Positions 8,568 to 17,418 of a DNA stretch of 64,000 nt are shown in pieces; within the stretch, counting starts at the first letter, position 1, and every line of letters begins with the position of its first letter. The notes beneath the pieces were generated by a model. It saw only the letters and a list, made by a program, of their open reading frames with translations. It searched no databases and was not told where the DNA came from. This DNA comes from Pontixanthobacter luteolus (lineage in GTDB: Bacteria; Pseudomonadota; Alphaproteobacteria; Sphingomonadales; Sphingomonadaceae): the NCBI RefSeq assembly GCF_009828095.1, contig NZ_WTYP01000002.1, positions 129,001 to 193,000 of the forward strand. Reading direction: 5' to 3'. Position numbers and translations under genes: made by a program.

Positions 8568-9293
8568 TCAGGAAACTCTCAGCACCTCATCCACCCATTG
8601 CGGCACCAGTTTACTCGCTGGCCCAAGCCGGCTTTCCCCGAACCAGGCAGAGCCTTCGCTGCGTTCCAGATTAAGCTCCAGCGTCTGCGCGCCCAGCTCG
8701 CGTGCATCGCGGACAAAGCCGGCTGCGGGATAGACGGCGCCTGACGTGCCGATCGACACGAACAGGTCCGCACGTCTCAGGAAGCCGTAAATGCGGTCCA
8801 TATGGTACGGCATTTCACCGAACCACACGACGTCGGGTCTCAGAGCATTCACCCCGCATTGCGGGCATGCAGGACGGTCGCTCATCGGGGCGTCCCAAGG
8901 CGACCGCTTCATGCAAGCGGTGCACAGCGCGCTGCGCAATTCCCCATGCATGTGATGGACGTGGGCGGCTCCGGCACGCTCGTGCAGATCATCGACATTC
9001 TGCGTTACGATCAGCAGATTGTGATTGGGCCGCGCGCTCCATTCACGGTCGAGCCGTGCGAGTGCATCGTGAGCAGGATTCGGTTGCTTGGTCAGCACTG
9101 CTTCGCGGCGCATATCGTAGAATCGCAGCACCAGATCGGGATCGCGGGCGAACCCTTCGGGCGTCGCGACATCCTCTATCCGGTGCTGTTCCCACAGGCC
9201 GCCATCGGATCGGAAAGTGTCGATCCCGCTTTCCGCGCTAATTCCCGCGCCGGTCAGGATCACAATATTGCGAACATTGTCCATGTCCCCCAT
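8568..9293 (-). CDS. cobB: CobB-type sirtuin, NAD-dependent protein deacylase
   Basis: NAD+-dependent lysine deacylase, about 241 residues. It shows the NAD loop LTGAGISAESGIDTFR, TQNVDDLHERAG, the catalytic histidine in MHGEL and the zinc ribbon with Cys pairs CTACM and CPQCG. FYDMRREA supplies the Tyr-x-x-Arg pair that marks class III sirtuins (SIRT5, CobB) able to remove succinyl groups. The start is ATG at 9293 or ATG at 9284 (MDNVRNIVILTG). It is divergent from dapB, whose ATG is 25 bases away, so the promoters are tightly packed. Confidence 0.93.
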   Translation of the reverse strand: MGDMDNVRNIVILTGAGISAESGIDTFRSDGGLWEQHRIEDVATPEGFARDPDLVLRFYDMRREAVLTKQPNPAHDALARLDREWSARPNHNLLIVTQNVDDLHERAGAAHVHHMHGELRSALCTACMKRSPWDAPMSDRPACPQCGVNALRPDVVWFGEMPYHMDRIYGFLRRADLFVSIGTSGAVYPAAGFVRDARELGAQTLELNLERSEGSAWFGESRLGPASKLVPQWVDEVLRVS

Positions 9294-9318
9294 GAAGACG
9301 ATGCGAAGTGGAGAAGCA

Positions 9319-10047
9319 ATGACTAGAATCGGGATCATCGGCAGCCAGGGGCGCATGGGGCAGGCGCTGCAAGATGCGATTGCTGATGCAGGCCATGAAT
9401 ACGCCGGCGGCGCGGATCAGGGCGACGACCCGCGCGAGCTTTCATCCAAGGCCGATCTGCTGGTCGATTTTTCAGCGCCCGGCGCGCTGGAGGCAAACCT
9501 TGCCGCAGCGCGTGAGGCGGGCATCCCGATCGTCATCGGCACCACCGGGCTGGAAGACACGCACCACGCACTGATCGGCGATGCGGCCAGCGATATCGCA
9601 GTGCTCCAGACAGGCAACACGTCGCTCGGCGTGACCTTGCTCGCCCATCTGGTCGAACAGGCGGCAAGCAAGCTCGGCCCCGACTGGGATATCGAGATTG
9701 TCGAAATGCACCACCGGATGAAGGTCGATGCACCATCGGGCACGGCGCTCCTGCTGGGTGAGGCAGCCGCCAAGGGCCGCAGCATTGACCTGTCCGCAAA
9801 CTCCGAACGCGGCCGCGACGGGCATACGGGCAAACGCGCCGAAGGCGCGATCGGGTTTGCCGCACTTCGCGGCGGGACGGTGGCCGGGGATCACAGCGTC
9901 ATCTTCGCCGGTAGCGAGGAACGGATCACGCTGACCCACAACGCGGAAAACCGGATGATCTTCGCTCGCGGCGCGGTGAAGGCAGGCGCTTGGCTGATCG
10001 GCCGACGCGCGGGCCGATACACCATGACCGACGTTCTGGGACTATAA
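9319..10047 (+). CDS. dapB: DapB, 4-hydroxy-tetrahydrodipicolinate reductase
   Basis: NAD(P)H-dependent reductase of the diaminopimelate/lysine pathway, 242 residues. The N-terminal Rossmann loop is IGIIGSQGRMGQAL and the substrate/catalytic segment is EMHHRMKVDAPSGTALLLGE. The start is ATG at 9319 after GGAGAAGC; longer in-frame versions would run into the divergent sirtuin. It is followed by nth with only 10 bases between. dapE, from the same pathway, lies on the opposite strand just beyond nth. Confidence 0.96.
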   Translation: MTRIGIIGSQGRMGQALQDAIADAGHEYAGGADQGDDPRELSSKADLLVDFSAPGALEANLAAAREAGIPIVIGTTGLEDTHHALIGDAASDIAVLQTGNTSLGVTLLAHLVEQAASKLGPDWDIEIVEMHHRMKVDAPSGTALLLGEAAAKGRSIDLSANSERGRDGHTGKRAEGAIGFAALRGGTVAGDHSVIFAGSEERITLTHNAENRMIFARGAVKAGAWLIGRRAGRYTMTDVLGL

Positions 10048-10057
10048 CCGGCACACA

Positions 10058-10705
10058 ATGACCAAGGATCAGATTTTCGAATTTTTCCGCCGTCTGGCGG
10101 AGGACAATCCCGAGCCTGAGACAGAGCTTGAATATGGCAATGCCTATCAGCTCGTCGTTGCCGTCGCACTCAGCGCGCAGGCCACCGATGTGGGCGTGAA
10201 CAAGGCCACCCGCGCGTTGTTTGCGAAAGTGAAGACGCCGCAGCAAATGCTCGAGCTGGGCGAAGAAGGACTGAAGGAACACATCAAAACGATCGGCCTG
10301 TTCAATTCCAAGGCCAAGAATGTGATCCTGCTCAGCAAGTTGTTGGTCGACGAATATGGCGGTGAAGTCCCGGACACGCGAGAGGATCTCGTGCGCCTCC
10401 CCGGGGTGGGCCGCAAGACTGCCAACGTTGTGCTCAATTGCTGGTTCAAACAGGAAACCTTCGCTGTCGACACGCATATCCTGCGCGTCGGCAACCGGAC
10501 CGGCCTTGCCAAAGGCAAGACCCCCGAACAAGTAGAGGCCAAGCTGGAAAAGCGCGTGCCGCAGCCGTTCCGCCTGCACGCGCATCACTGGCTGATCCTT
10601 CATGGCCGCTATATCTGCAAGGCCCGTACGCCCGAATGCTGGCGCTGCCCGGTCGCCGACCTGTGCAGTTACCGCAAGAAGGTTATTGAGAAGCCTAAGC
10701 GCTAA
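10058..10705 (+). CDS. nth: Nth, endonuclease III
   Basis: DNA glycosylase/AP lyase for oxidised pyrimidines, 215 residues. It shows the helix-hairpin-helix LPGVGRKTANV with the catalytic lysine, the catalytic aspartate in VDTHILRVGNR and a C-terminal [4Fe-4S] loop with spacing Cys-x6-Cys-x2-Cys-x5-Cys (CKARTPECWRCPVADLC). It is probably co-transcribed with dapB. Its 3' end overlaps the convergent dapE by 11 bases. Confidence 0.96.
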   Translation: MTKDQIFEFFRRLAEDNPEPETELEYGNAYQLVVAVALSAQATDVGVNKATRALFAKVKTPQQMLELGEEGLKEHIKTIGLFNSKAKNVILLSKLLVDEYGGEVPDTREDLVRLPGVGRKTANVVLNCWFKQETFAVDTHILRVGNRTGLAKGKTPEQVEAKLEKRVPQPFRLHAHHWLILHGRYICKARTPECWRCPVADLCSYRKKVIEKPKR

Positions 10706-11819
10706 GCGCGGCCCGGGTCACCCGTGCGTAAATCCGCGCCAGCGTTTCCAGATCGGCCACGGCCACCGCCTCGTCACGCTTGTGCATCGTGGCGTTACAG
10801 AGCCCGAATTCAATCACCGGGCACACGCTACGCAAAAACCGTGCGTCCGACGTGCCGCCGGTGGTTGACGGTTCGGGATCGACGCCGGTTTCAGCCTTCA
10901 CCGCGTCGGCGATGATCTGCGAAAATTCGCCCGGCGGGGTCAGGAAAGGCTCGCCGGAGATGATCGGACGCGCAACTCCGCCATGCTTCTCCGCAATCTC
11001 CATAATGTGCCGCGACAACGACTCGCCCGAATGGGTGTCATTGAACCGGATCGAAATGCGCGCAGTGGCCTTCGCCGGGATCACATTATGCGCAGGGTTG
11101 CCGACTTCCATGTCGGTAATCTCGAGATTGGACGGCTGAAACCAGTCGGTCCCTTCATCCAGCACCAGCGCATCCAGTTCGGCCATGATCGCGACCAATT
11201 TAGGCAGCGGATTATCGGCCAGATGCGGATAGGCAACGTGCCCCTGCGTGCCGTTCACTTCCAGCCAGATATTGACCGAACCGCGCCGCCCGATTTTCAT
11301 CATGTCGCCCAGCCGGTTGACCGAGGTCGGCTCGCCCACAAGACACAAATCGGGCGTGTCGCCGCGCTCGATCATGAAATCGATCAGCGCGCGGGTGCCG
11401 TAAACCGCCGGCCCCTCTTCATCACCGGTGATGATGAAGCTGACCGTTCCGGCATCCTCCGGCACATCGGCCATCGCCGCGACCATCGCCGCGATCGAAC
11501 CCTTCATATCCACTGCGCCGCGGCCGTAAAGCAGATCGCCGCGGTGTTCGGGAGCGAACGGGGCAGAGGTCCACCCTTCACCCGGCGGCACCACATCGAG
11601 ATGCCCGGCAAAGGCGAAATGCTTCGATCCTTCAGGCCCGCGCCGTATGGCAAACAGGTTCTCGACCGGCCCGTCGGGCTCTTCACCCCTTACGAAGCGG
11701 TGCACTTCAAAGCCGAGCGGCTCCAGCATCGCCTCCATCACGTCGAACACCAGCCCGGTGGCCGGGGTGACGCTGGGCGCGGCAATAAGCTTTTCAGCGA
11801 GTTCTGTAACGGTACTCAT
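10695..11819 (-). CDS. dapE: DapE, succinyl-diaminopimelate desuccinylase
   Basis: M20-family zinc amidohydrolase of 374 residues that releases LL-diaminopimelate. Metal ligands are visible in FAGHLDVVPPG, YGRGAVDMKGSIAAM, ITGDEEGPAVYGTRA and the C-terminal LCNATMHKRDEAV. It is the last gene of GST - nuclease - dapE: its ATG overlaps the nuclease stop (ATGA at 11816-11819). Confidence 0.95.
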   Translation of the reverse strand: MSTVTELAEKLIAAPSVTPATGLVFDVMEAMLEPLGFEVHRFVRGEEPDGPVENLFAIRRGPEGSKHFAFAGHLDVVPPGEGWTSAPFAPEHRGDLLYGRGAVDMKGSIAAMVAAMADVPEDAGTVSFIITGDEEGPAVYGTRALIDFMIERGDTPDLCLVGEPTSVNRLGDMMKIGRRGSVNIWLEVNGTQGHVAYPHLADNPLPKLVAIMAELDALVLDEGTDWFQPSNLEITDMEVGNPAHNVIPAKATARISIRFNDTHSGESLSRHIMEIAEKHGGVARPIISGEPFLTPPGEFSQIIADAVKAETGVDPEPSTTGGTSDARFLRSVCPVIEFGLCNATMHKRDEAVAVADLETLARIYARVTRAALSA

Positions 11820-12745
11820 CGTTCACCCTCGGGCATGGGTAACGGCCCCGGTGCAAATGCCTCGTCCAGCATGGCTGCCATGCGCAACCCCGCCTGCCGG
11901 ATACGCCGCTGCGCCACCGGAACGGCGCGCACGATATCATCCTGGCTCAGCGCGGTTTCGTCTGGCAGATCACCATCGCAAGGCGGTACATCGAAAGCGG
12001 TTGGATAAACGAAGTCGCGCGCGGTTTCCCAGCTTTCGCGGCCCCAGTCTGCCGGGGTGCCGCCACCATATTCGGCGCGTTCTGCGGCAGTGTATTCGCG
12101 CACCATCGGACCGTTGGTGGACGTAATCGCCCGTTCCGCCAGCGCACTGTCCCAGATGCGGTGCAGGTTGAGACCGGGCACGATACCGTAATCGGTTACC
12201 CGGTCATTTCCGCCCCGGTCATCCTTGTCACCTGAATGCAGCGGCTGGTGAATATCGCCGACGAAATGGACCATGAAGGCCAGCGCCTCCAGCCGGATCG
12301 GACCGGGCAGACCTTCATCGGCAAGCATGCGCTGATTGCGTTCGATCTGCGCGGTTACACAGCTGCCGCCGCTGCAATTGCGCCATGGCTGGTAGTCTTC
12401 GCAAATCGGTGTCGTCCGGTAATGCCACGCGGCCGTGTAACCCCAGCGCCAGCGCGTGCGGCGCACACAGTCCGCCCATACTGCGGCGTCTTCCAGCGTT
12501 TTCAGCGCGCATTCCGGCGTGCCCAGTTCTTTCTCGTAACGCAGCAGCCGCGCGATTGCAGCGCGCGTTGAAGGCTTCACATTGGCGAGCGCAATCTGCC
12601 CGGTTGTGCGGTGTCCGTATCCGCCCCAGGCATAGGCAGCATTCGGCATGGCAGAGCCGGCCAGCAGCAAGGCAGCCGCCAACACGCTCATCAACCGCCT
12701 GGCAATTCCTGCGCCCGTTCCCGCGCCCATTCGAGCACCAATCAT
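11816..12745 (-). CDS. S1/P1-type nuclease, exported
   Basis: Zinc-dependent single-strand-specific nuclease of the S1/P1 (phospholipase C fold) family, about 309 residues. A signal peptide ends in MPNAAYA, so mature Trp-1 (WGGYGHR) would be the N-terminal zinc ligand, as in P1 nuclease. Other trinuclear zinc motifs are VWADCVR, AWHYRT and HFVGDIHQPLHSGDKDDRGG. The chosen ATG at 12745 overlaps the GST stop as ATGA, and the stop overlaps the dapE start in the same way. A periplasmic nuclease wired between two cytosolic enzymes suggests coupling by compact packing, not shared function. Confidence 0.92.
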   Translation of the reverse strand: MIGARMGAGTGAGIARRLMSVLAAALLLAGSAMPNAAYAWGGYGHRTTGQIALANVKPSTRAAIARLLRYEKELGTPECALKTLEDAAVWADCVRRTRWRWGYTAAWHYRTTPICEDYQPWRNCSGGSCVTAQIERNQRMLADEGLPGPIRLEALAFMVHFVGDIHQPLHSGDKDDRGGNDRVTDYGIVPGLNLHRIWDSALAERAITSTNGPMVREYTAAERAEYGGGTPADWGRESWETARDFVYPTAFDVPPCDGDLPDETALSQDDIVRAVPVAQRRIRQAGLRMAAMLDEAFAPGPLPMPEGER

Positions 12746-13407
12746 GCTGATTGCGACACTTCGTATTGTTCCAGGACCCACTGCTCGTCCTCTGCACCGG
12801 TCAGCCATTGCTGCATCCATTCATGTTCCCACATCGCCTGCATATATGCTTCGGCGAAACCGGGAACGCCAATTCCGTAAGTCAGGAAACGGCTGACCAC
12901 CGGAGCGTAAAAGATGTCCGCCGCGCCGAAAGTTCCGAACAGATACGGGCCGCCCTGCCCGAAACGTGCACGCGCCTCTGCCCACAATTGCAGGATCCGC
13001 ACGATGTCGTGTTTGCATTCATCGGTGATCTCGACGCCGTCGAAACGCTTGCGCATATTCATCGGACATTCGCGGCGCAGCGCCAGATAGGAACTGTGCA
13101 TTTCGGCAACCATCGCCCGCGCCATGCCGCGCGCGCTGTCGCCTTTGGGCCAGAACCGGTCACGCCCGACCTTGTCACCGAGATATTCGAGAATTGCGAG
13201 GCTGTCCCACACGACGGTTTCCTCGTCCCACAGGATCGGAACCTTGCCTGCGGGCATGATTTCGCCGTTGTCCTTTTTGGCAGAAGCCCATTCCTCGCCG
13301 CCGATATTGACGAGGATTTCCTCGAAATGGAGGCCGGATTGCTTCGCTGCCAGCCAGCCGCGCAGCGACCAGCTCGAGTAATTCTTGTTGCCGATGATCA
13401 GCTTCAT
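12742..13407 (-). CDS. Glutathione S-transferase family protein
   Basis: Soluble 221-residue GST. The N-terminal thioredoxin-fold domain begins KLIIGNKNYSSWSLRGWL, which puts a serine at the usual catalytic position, and contains the cis-proline (AGKVPILWD). The helical domain follows. The start is ATG at 13407 (MKLIIG). The frame stays open upstream to an ATG at 13593, giving 62 extra residues unrelated to GSTs. It is the first gene of a three-gene overlapping operon. Confidence 0.9.
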   Translation of the reverse strand: MKLIIGNKNYSSWSLRGWLAAKQSGLHFEEILVNIGGEEWASAKKDNGEIMPAGKVPILWDEETVVWDSLAILEYLGDKVGRDRFWPKGDSARGMARAMVAEMHSSYLALRRECPMNMRKRFDGVEITDECKHDIVRILQLWAEARARFGQGGPYLFGTFGAADIFYAPVVSRFLTYGIGVPGFAEAYMQAMWEHEWMQQWLTGAEDEQWVLEQYEVSQSA

Positions 13408-13481
13408 CGTTTCCACCTTATTCCCACCGAGCGCACTATGGCTGCCCGGCCCTAGGCGTTCATCCTTTCGGTGTCGAGACT

Positions 13482-13508
13482 GAACAGATGGAACACATGG
13501 AACACGGT
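13482..13508. repeat. Short 9-nt tandem repeat
   Basis: Three near-identical units GAACAGATG, GAACACATG, GAACACGGT lie in the 260-base gap between the GST gene and the VOC gene. On the minus strand they would encode a VP-type repeat in the open frame upstream of GST. Apart from this repeat I see nothing firm in the gap 13408-13667. Confidence 0.5.
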
Positions 13509-13667
13509 CCAAAGTGAAGATTTTCGGCTGAACGCCGCATCGCAATGCCCTGATCTGGGCGTCTACCAACTGCCGTGCTTCTTCTGGGGTCATGCCCCGC
13601 GCTATGGTGGATGGCCGGGGAGTAGGAAAATGCTTGGAGCGGTCGCCGCGCCCGCTAAGGTGCGCCC

Positions 13668-14111
13668 ATGCCCATGTCCACGCCGAAATCCACGCCCCTG
13701 CGCCCGTTCCATCTCGCCTTTCCCGTCAATGACCTCGCCGCTGCGCGCGAGTTCTACGGGGGCGTTCTGGGATGCGGTGAAGGCCGGTCATCGGCCCAGT
13801 GGATCGATTTCGACTTTTACGGCCACCAGATCGTGACGCATCTGGTCGCTGGCCGCGGGGGCGATGCGGGCGCAAACCCGGTCGACGGCCACGGGGTGCC
13901 AGTGCCGCATTTCGGCGTGGTGCTGACGATGGATCAATGGGAGGATCTGGCGGAGAAACTGCGCGCGGCGAACACCCAATTCGAAATCGAACCAACGATC
14001 CGCTTCAAGGGCAAGCCGGGCGAACAGGCCACGATGTTCTTCCGCGATCCATCAGGCAATGCGCTGGAAATGAAAGCATTCGCGGACGACGCGATGCTGT
14101 TTGAGAAGTAG
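13668..14111 (+). CDS. VOC superfamily (glyoxalase/dioxygenase-like) protein
   Basis: A 147-residue protein of the vicinal oxygen chelate fold. The first beta-alpha motif is [20 protein letters not shown]; the closing strand has the glutamate ligand position in [14 protein letters not shown]. Histidines in FHLAF and VPHFGV complete a plausible metal site. The substrate is unknown. The neighbouring engB is convergent and gives no clue. Confidence 0.88.
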   Translation: MPMSTPKSTPLRPFHLAFPVNDLAAAREFYGGVLGCGEGRSSAQWIDFDFYGHQIVTHLVAGRGGDAGANPVDGHGVPVPHFGVVLTMDQWEDLAEKLRAANTQFEIEPTIRFKGKPGEQATMFFRDPSGNALEMKAFADDAMLFEK

Positions 14112-14190
14112 AATTTTCTACCGCCGGTGACAGGCCGCATTTGCTGCGATCTGCGGCGCGCTTATCAGACGCCCTTATCACGCCACGATA

Positions 14191-14871
14191 TCAGACCCCG
14201 GCATCGCCGAGCACGGCGGCGCGCAATTCTTCGATGCCCATGCCTTTTTCGGCGCTGGTAATATGCAATTCGGGGAAAGCTGCCGGATGCTTCGCCATTT
14301 CTTCCGCGGTTTTGGCCGCCACAGCATCTAGCGCGCTGGCCTTGATCTTGTCCGCCTTGGTCAGGACGATACGGTAGCTGACCGCCGTCTCGTCGAGCAT
14401 TTTCATCATCTCGCGGTCGACATCTTTCAGCCCGTGGCGGCTATCGACCAGCATCAGCGTGCGGTTCAGAACCTGCCGCCCGCGCAGATAGGTTTTTACC
14501 AGCGACTTCCATTTTTCGACGACCTTCACCGGTGCTTTCGCAAAGCCGTATCCGGGCATGTCGACCAGGCGGAACAGCGTGGGGTCGCCCACTTCGAAGA
14601 TATTCAGTTCCTGCGTGCGCCCCGGGGTCACCGATGCGCGGGCAATCGCCTTGCGCCCGGTGATCGCATTGAGCAGCGAGCTTTTGCCGACATTGGAACG
14701 CCCGCAAAAGGCGATTTCCGGCACGGTCGGTTCGGGCAGAAATTTCAGCTGCGGTGCCGACAGCAGAAAATCGACCCGGCCCGAAAACAGTTTGGACGCA
14801 CGCCTCGCCAGATCCGCCCGGTGCTCGGCTTCCTGTGCTTCCAGTTCCTCGGGGCTCAGTGCGCGGCTCAT
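14191..14871 (-). CDS. engB: EngB/YihA/YsxC, ribosome biogenesis GTP-binding protein
   Basis: TRAFAC-class GTPase needed for 50S subunit assembly, 226 residues. G1 is GRSNVGKSSLLNAI, G3 is DMPGYGFA and G4 is LTKADK. Its ATG overlaps the yidC stop (ATGA at 14868-14871), so it is the last gene of rpmH-rnpA-yidD-yidC-engB. Confidence 0.96.
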   Translation of the reverse strand: MSRALSPEELEAQEAEHRADLARRASKLFSGRVDFLLSAPQLKFLPEPTVPEIAFCGRSNVGKSSLLNAITGRKAIARASVTPGRTQELNIFEVGDPTLFRLVDMPGYGFAKAPVKVVEKWKSLVKTYLRGRQVLNRTLMLVDSRHGLKDVDREMMKMLDETAVSYRIVLTKADKIKASALDAVAAKTAEEMAKHPAAFPELHITSAEKGMGIEELRAAVLGDAGV

Positions 14872-16652
14872 GACTTGCTCTTCGCGTCCCGTGCGGATGC
14901 CGCTGCCTTGTCAGCCTTGTCCTTTTCCGCCGCAGCGCGGAGCTGCGGATGCTTGGAATAAAGATAGGTTTGCTGTGCCAGCGTCAGCACGTTGTTGGTT
15001 ACCCAGTACAGCAGCAGGCCGGCGGCAAATGGCGCCATCACGAACATCAGCATCCACGGCATGATGTTGAAAATCTGTTGCTGGATCGGGTCCATCGCGG
15101 TCGGGTTCATCTTGAAGGTGAGCCACATGGTCACACCCAGCAGGATTGCGAGCGGGCCGATTGCTAGGAAGCTCGGAACGTCGAACGGCAGATAACCGAA
15201 CAGGTTCAGGATGGTCGCCGGATCGGGCGCGGACAGATCCTTCAGCCACAGGGCGAAAGGTTGGTGACGCATTTCGATCGCCAGGATCAACGTTTTGTAC
15301 AGCGCGAAGAAAATCGGGATCTGGATCAGGATCGGCAGACAGCCGGCCAGCGGATTGACGTTCTCTTTCTTGTAGAGCGCCATGATTTCCTGCTGCTGCT
15401 TCTGCTTGTCGTCCTTGTAGCGTTCCTGAATCGCTTTCATTTTCGGCTGGATCGCCTTCATCGCGGCCATGCTGGCGAATTGCTTTTGTGCAATCGGGAA
15501 CAGCAGCAGCCGGATCAGGATGGTCAGACCGATGATCGCAACACCGAAATTGCCGACGATGGCGAACAGATGGGTCAGCAGCCACCAGATCGGCCAGGCG
15601 ATGATTTCAAAATAACCCCAGTCGATCGCCTTGCCGAACTTGTCGACTCCGGCGCTTTCGTACTGGTCGAGGATCGCGGTTTCTTTCGCACCGGCAAACA
15701 GCTGGGTGGAACGGGTAACTTGCTTGCCCGCACCGACGGTTATGGGCTGATAGATCAGGTCGGCACGGAACAATTCGCCGCCCAGCGAACGGAAATCGGT
15801 TTCCGCATCGCTTCCTTCTTGCGGGATAAGCGCGGACAGCCAGTAGATATCGGTAAAGCCGAGCCAATGTGCCCGGCCTTCGGTTTCACCTTCCGAAGCG
15901 TCTTCTGCCAGGTCTTCGTAATCGGGGCCGAACTGCACGGCATCGCCGAAATTGCCGATCGGACCGGAATGGACATTCCAGGTCGATGCGCTGGCGGTTT
16001 TGCTGGTGCGGTTGATGAAGCTGTAGGGACGAACGACGATCGGGCCATCCGCCGTGTTGGCAACGGTCTGTTCCGCAGTGATCATGTAATGGTTGTCGAT
16101 CGACAATTTGATCGTGAACAACTGGCCTTCGCCATTGTCATACCGCAGCGTGACCGGGGTGTCCGGTGCCAGCGGGCCGCCTGATGCCTGCCACACTGTA
16201 TCCGCGCCCGGCAGGCTCACGCCTTCGCCGATCCAGCCGAACTGCGCGAAATGCTGTGCCGGGGTCTTGGCGGGCGAGAAGATGCGGACCGGGCCGCTAT
16301 CCTTGTCCACCATCTGGCGGTGGGTGGTCAGAGTGATGTCGTCGATCCGCGCGCCGACCGGATTGATTGATCCGGTCACTTCGGGCGCAGCGATCTTCAC
16401 GCGCTCGGCCGAGACAAGCTCGGTTTCGAGGTCGCGTGCCTCCTCGGCGATATCGCCGGCATCGGTCAGCCCACCTTCACGGGTGCGGCGCACGGTCGGT
16501 GCGGCCCCCTCGTCAATCCCGGCCGCTGCCACTTGTTCGGCCTGCGCCTCGACCGCTGGCTGCGGGTAAAGGTAATTTACTGCAGCTTCCCAGCCGACCA
16601 GCAGTAGGCCGCACAGAACCACGGCAAGCAGGAGGTTTCTCTGATTATCCAA
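14868..16652 (-). CDS. yidC: YidC/Oxa1 membrane protein insertase
   Basis: Inner-membrane insertase and chaperone, 594 residues. An N-terminal signal anchor (LLLAVVLCGLLLVGWEAAV) is followed by a large periplasmic domain (about 60-350) and a C-terminal five-helix core. The core contains the cytoplasmic loop with KAIQPKMKAIQERYKDDKQK and the segment NPLAGCLPILIQIPIFFALY. The C-terminal tail is Lys- and Ala-rich and suits ribosome contact. It is overlapped by engB downstream; yidD lies 60 bases upstream. Confidence 0.97.
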   Translation of the reverse strand: MDNQRNLLLAVVLCGLLLVGWEAAVNYLYPQPAVEAQAEQVAAAGIDEGAAPTVRRTREGGLTDAGDIAEEARDLETELVSAERVKIAAPEVTGSINPVGARIDDITLTTHRQMVDKDSGPVRIFSPAKTPAQHFAQFGWIGEGVSLPGADTVWQASGGPLAPDTPVTLRYDNGEGQLFTIKLSIDNHYMITAEQTVANTADGPIVVRPYSFINRTSKTASASTWNVHSGPIGNFGDAVQFGPDYEDLAEDASEGETEGRAHWLGFTDIYWLSALIPQEGSDAETDFRSLGGELFRADLIYQPITVGAGKQVTRSTQLFAGAKETAILDQYESAGVDKFGKAIDWGYFEIIAWPIWWLLTHLFAIVGNFGVAIIGLTILIRLLLFPIAQKQFASMAAMKAIQPKMKAIQERYKDDKQKQQQEIMALYKKENVNPLAGCLPILIQIPIFFALYKTLILAIEMRHQPFALWLKDLSAPDPATILNLFGYLPFDVPSFLAIGPLAILLGVTMWLTFKMNPTAMDPIQQQIFNIMPWMLMFVMAPFAAGLLLYWVTNNVLTLAQQTYLYSKHPQLRAAAEKDKADKAAASARDAKSKS

Positions 16653-16712
16653 GGTCTAATTCCGTATCTTTATGTCTGTCTGGTCGCAAAGGCGTGACGT
16701 GAATTTCGGTGT

Positions 16713-16922
16713 TCAGGGAACCGGGTCATGACCATGTCCCCCCCACGGGTGGCAGCGCAATATACGCTTAAGCGCCAACCATCCACCCTTGATTGCGCCA
16801 TATTTGCGCAGCGCCTGTATCGAATACTCGCTGCAGGACGGCATATAGCGGCACGTCGGCGGTAAAATTCGCGACGGGCCAAGCTGCCACAGGCGGGCAA
16901 TCCAGATCAGGAGAGTTTTCAC
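16713..16922 (-). CDS. yidD: YidD, membrane protein insertion efficiency factor
   Basis: Small membrane-associated protein of about 69 residues that helps YidC-dependent insertion. The family core [19 protein letters not shown] and the ending [12 protein letters not shown] are intact. No ATG fits: the frame is open to 17141, but family length points to GTG at 16922 ([18 protein letters not shown]) or TTG at 16931. It sits in the conserved rnpA-yidD-yidC order. Confidence 0.9.
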   Translation of the reverse strand: MKTLLIWIARLWQLGPSRILPPTCRYMPSCSEYSIQALRKYGAIKGGWLALKRILRCHPWGGHGHDPVP

Positions 16923-17007
16923 GATTATCAAAATAGGGATGTGTTGGTGAATTGCTAGGGTAATACACCCCTTGCTGCCAAAACACAGCTGCAAAACCTG
17001 TATACGC

Positions 17008-17418
17008 CTATTTGCGGTTGCCTTTCCTCGGGCGGTGAGAGCCCTTGCGCCGGGGCGGATCACCCTTCCCCTCGCGTGCCCGCTGCAAGGCGGCTGACAA
17101 TTCATCACCCATCTTGGCAAAATCGCGCCCGACAGCGCCATCGCGGGCGATCAACACATGATCGTGATCGGGCAAGCCGGCTTCAGGCAAGGCATCCCAC
17201 AGCAATTCACGAAACCGGCGCTTTACGCGGTTGCGCACCACGGCATTGCCGATTCGTTTGGTCACCGTGATGCCATAGCGCTTGCCCAGCCCGCCATTGG
17301 CGCGGGCCAGCAAAACGAAAGCGGGCCGCGCAACGCGCAGCCCGTGATTGGCAGCGAGAAAATCCTTACGCTGCCCTATTACCGCCGGCTTAGGCGGCTT
17401 TTCAGGTGCTTGGCTCAG
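17008..17418 (-). CDS. rnpA: RnpA, ribonuclease P protein component (probable CTG start)
   Basis: Protein subunit of RNase P, which processes tRNA 5' ends. The RNR signature KRRFRELLW is preceded by VVRNRVK. Conserved N-terminal family sequence ([21 protein letters not shown]) lies upstream of the only in-frame standard start, a TTG at 17313, so that shorter start would delete essential sequence. Reading back to an in-frame stop inside rpmH, I find no ATG, GTG or TTG. A CTG at 17418 overlaps the rpmH TGA as CTGA, giving 136 residues beginning with [14 protein letters not shown] after the start. The C-terminal tail is very basic. Confidence 0.85.
   Translation of the reverse strand: MSQAPEKPPKPAVIGQRKDFLAANHGLRVARPAFVLLARANGGLGKRYGITVTKRIGNAVVRNRVKRRFRELLWDALPEAGLPDHDHVLIARDGAVGRDFAKMGDELSAALQRAREGKGDPPRRKGSHRPRKGNRK

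Noticed and set aside
14134-14157. Hairpin GCCGCA/TGCGGC between the VOC gene and engB
   Set aside because: Six pairs with a 12-base loop and no T-tract; could be chance in GC-rich DNA.
15261-16184. 307-codon plus-strand frame opposite yidC
   Set aside because: Arg/Gln/Asp-rich composition typical of an antisense shadow; yidC is unambiguous.
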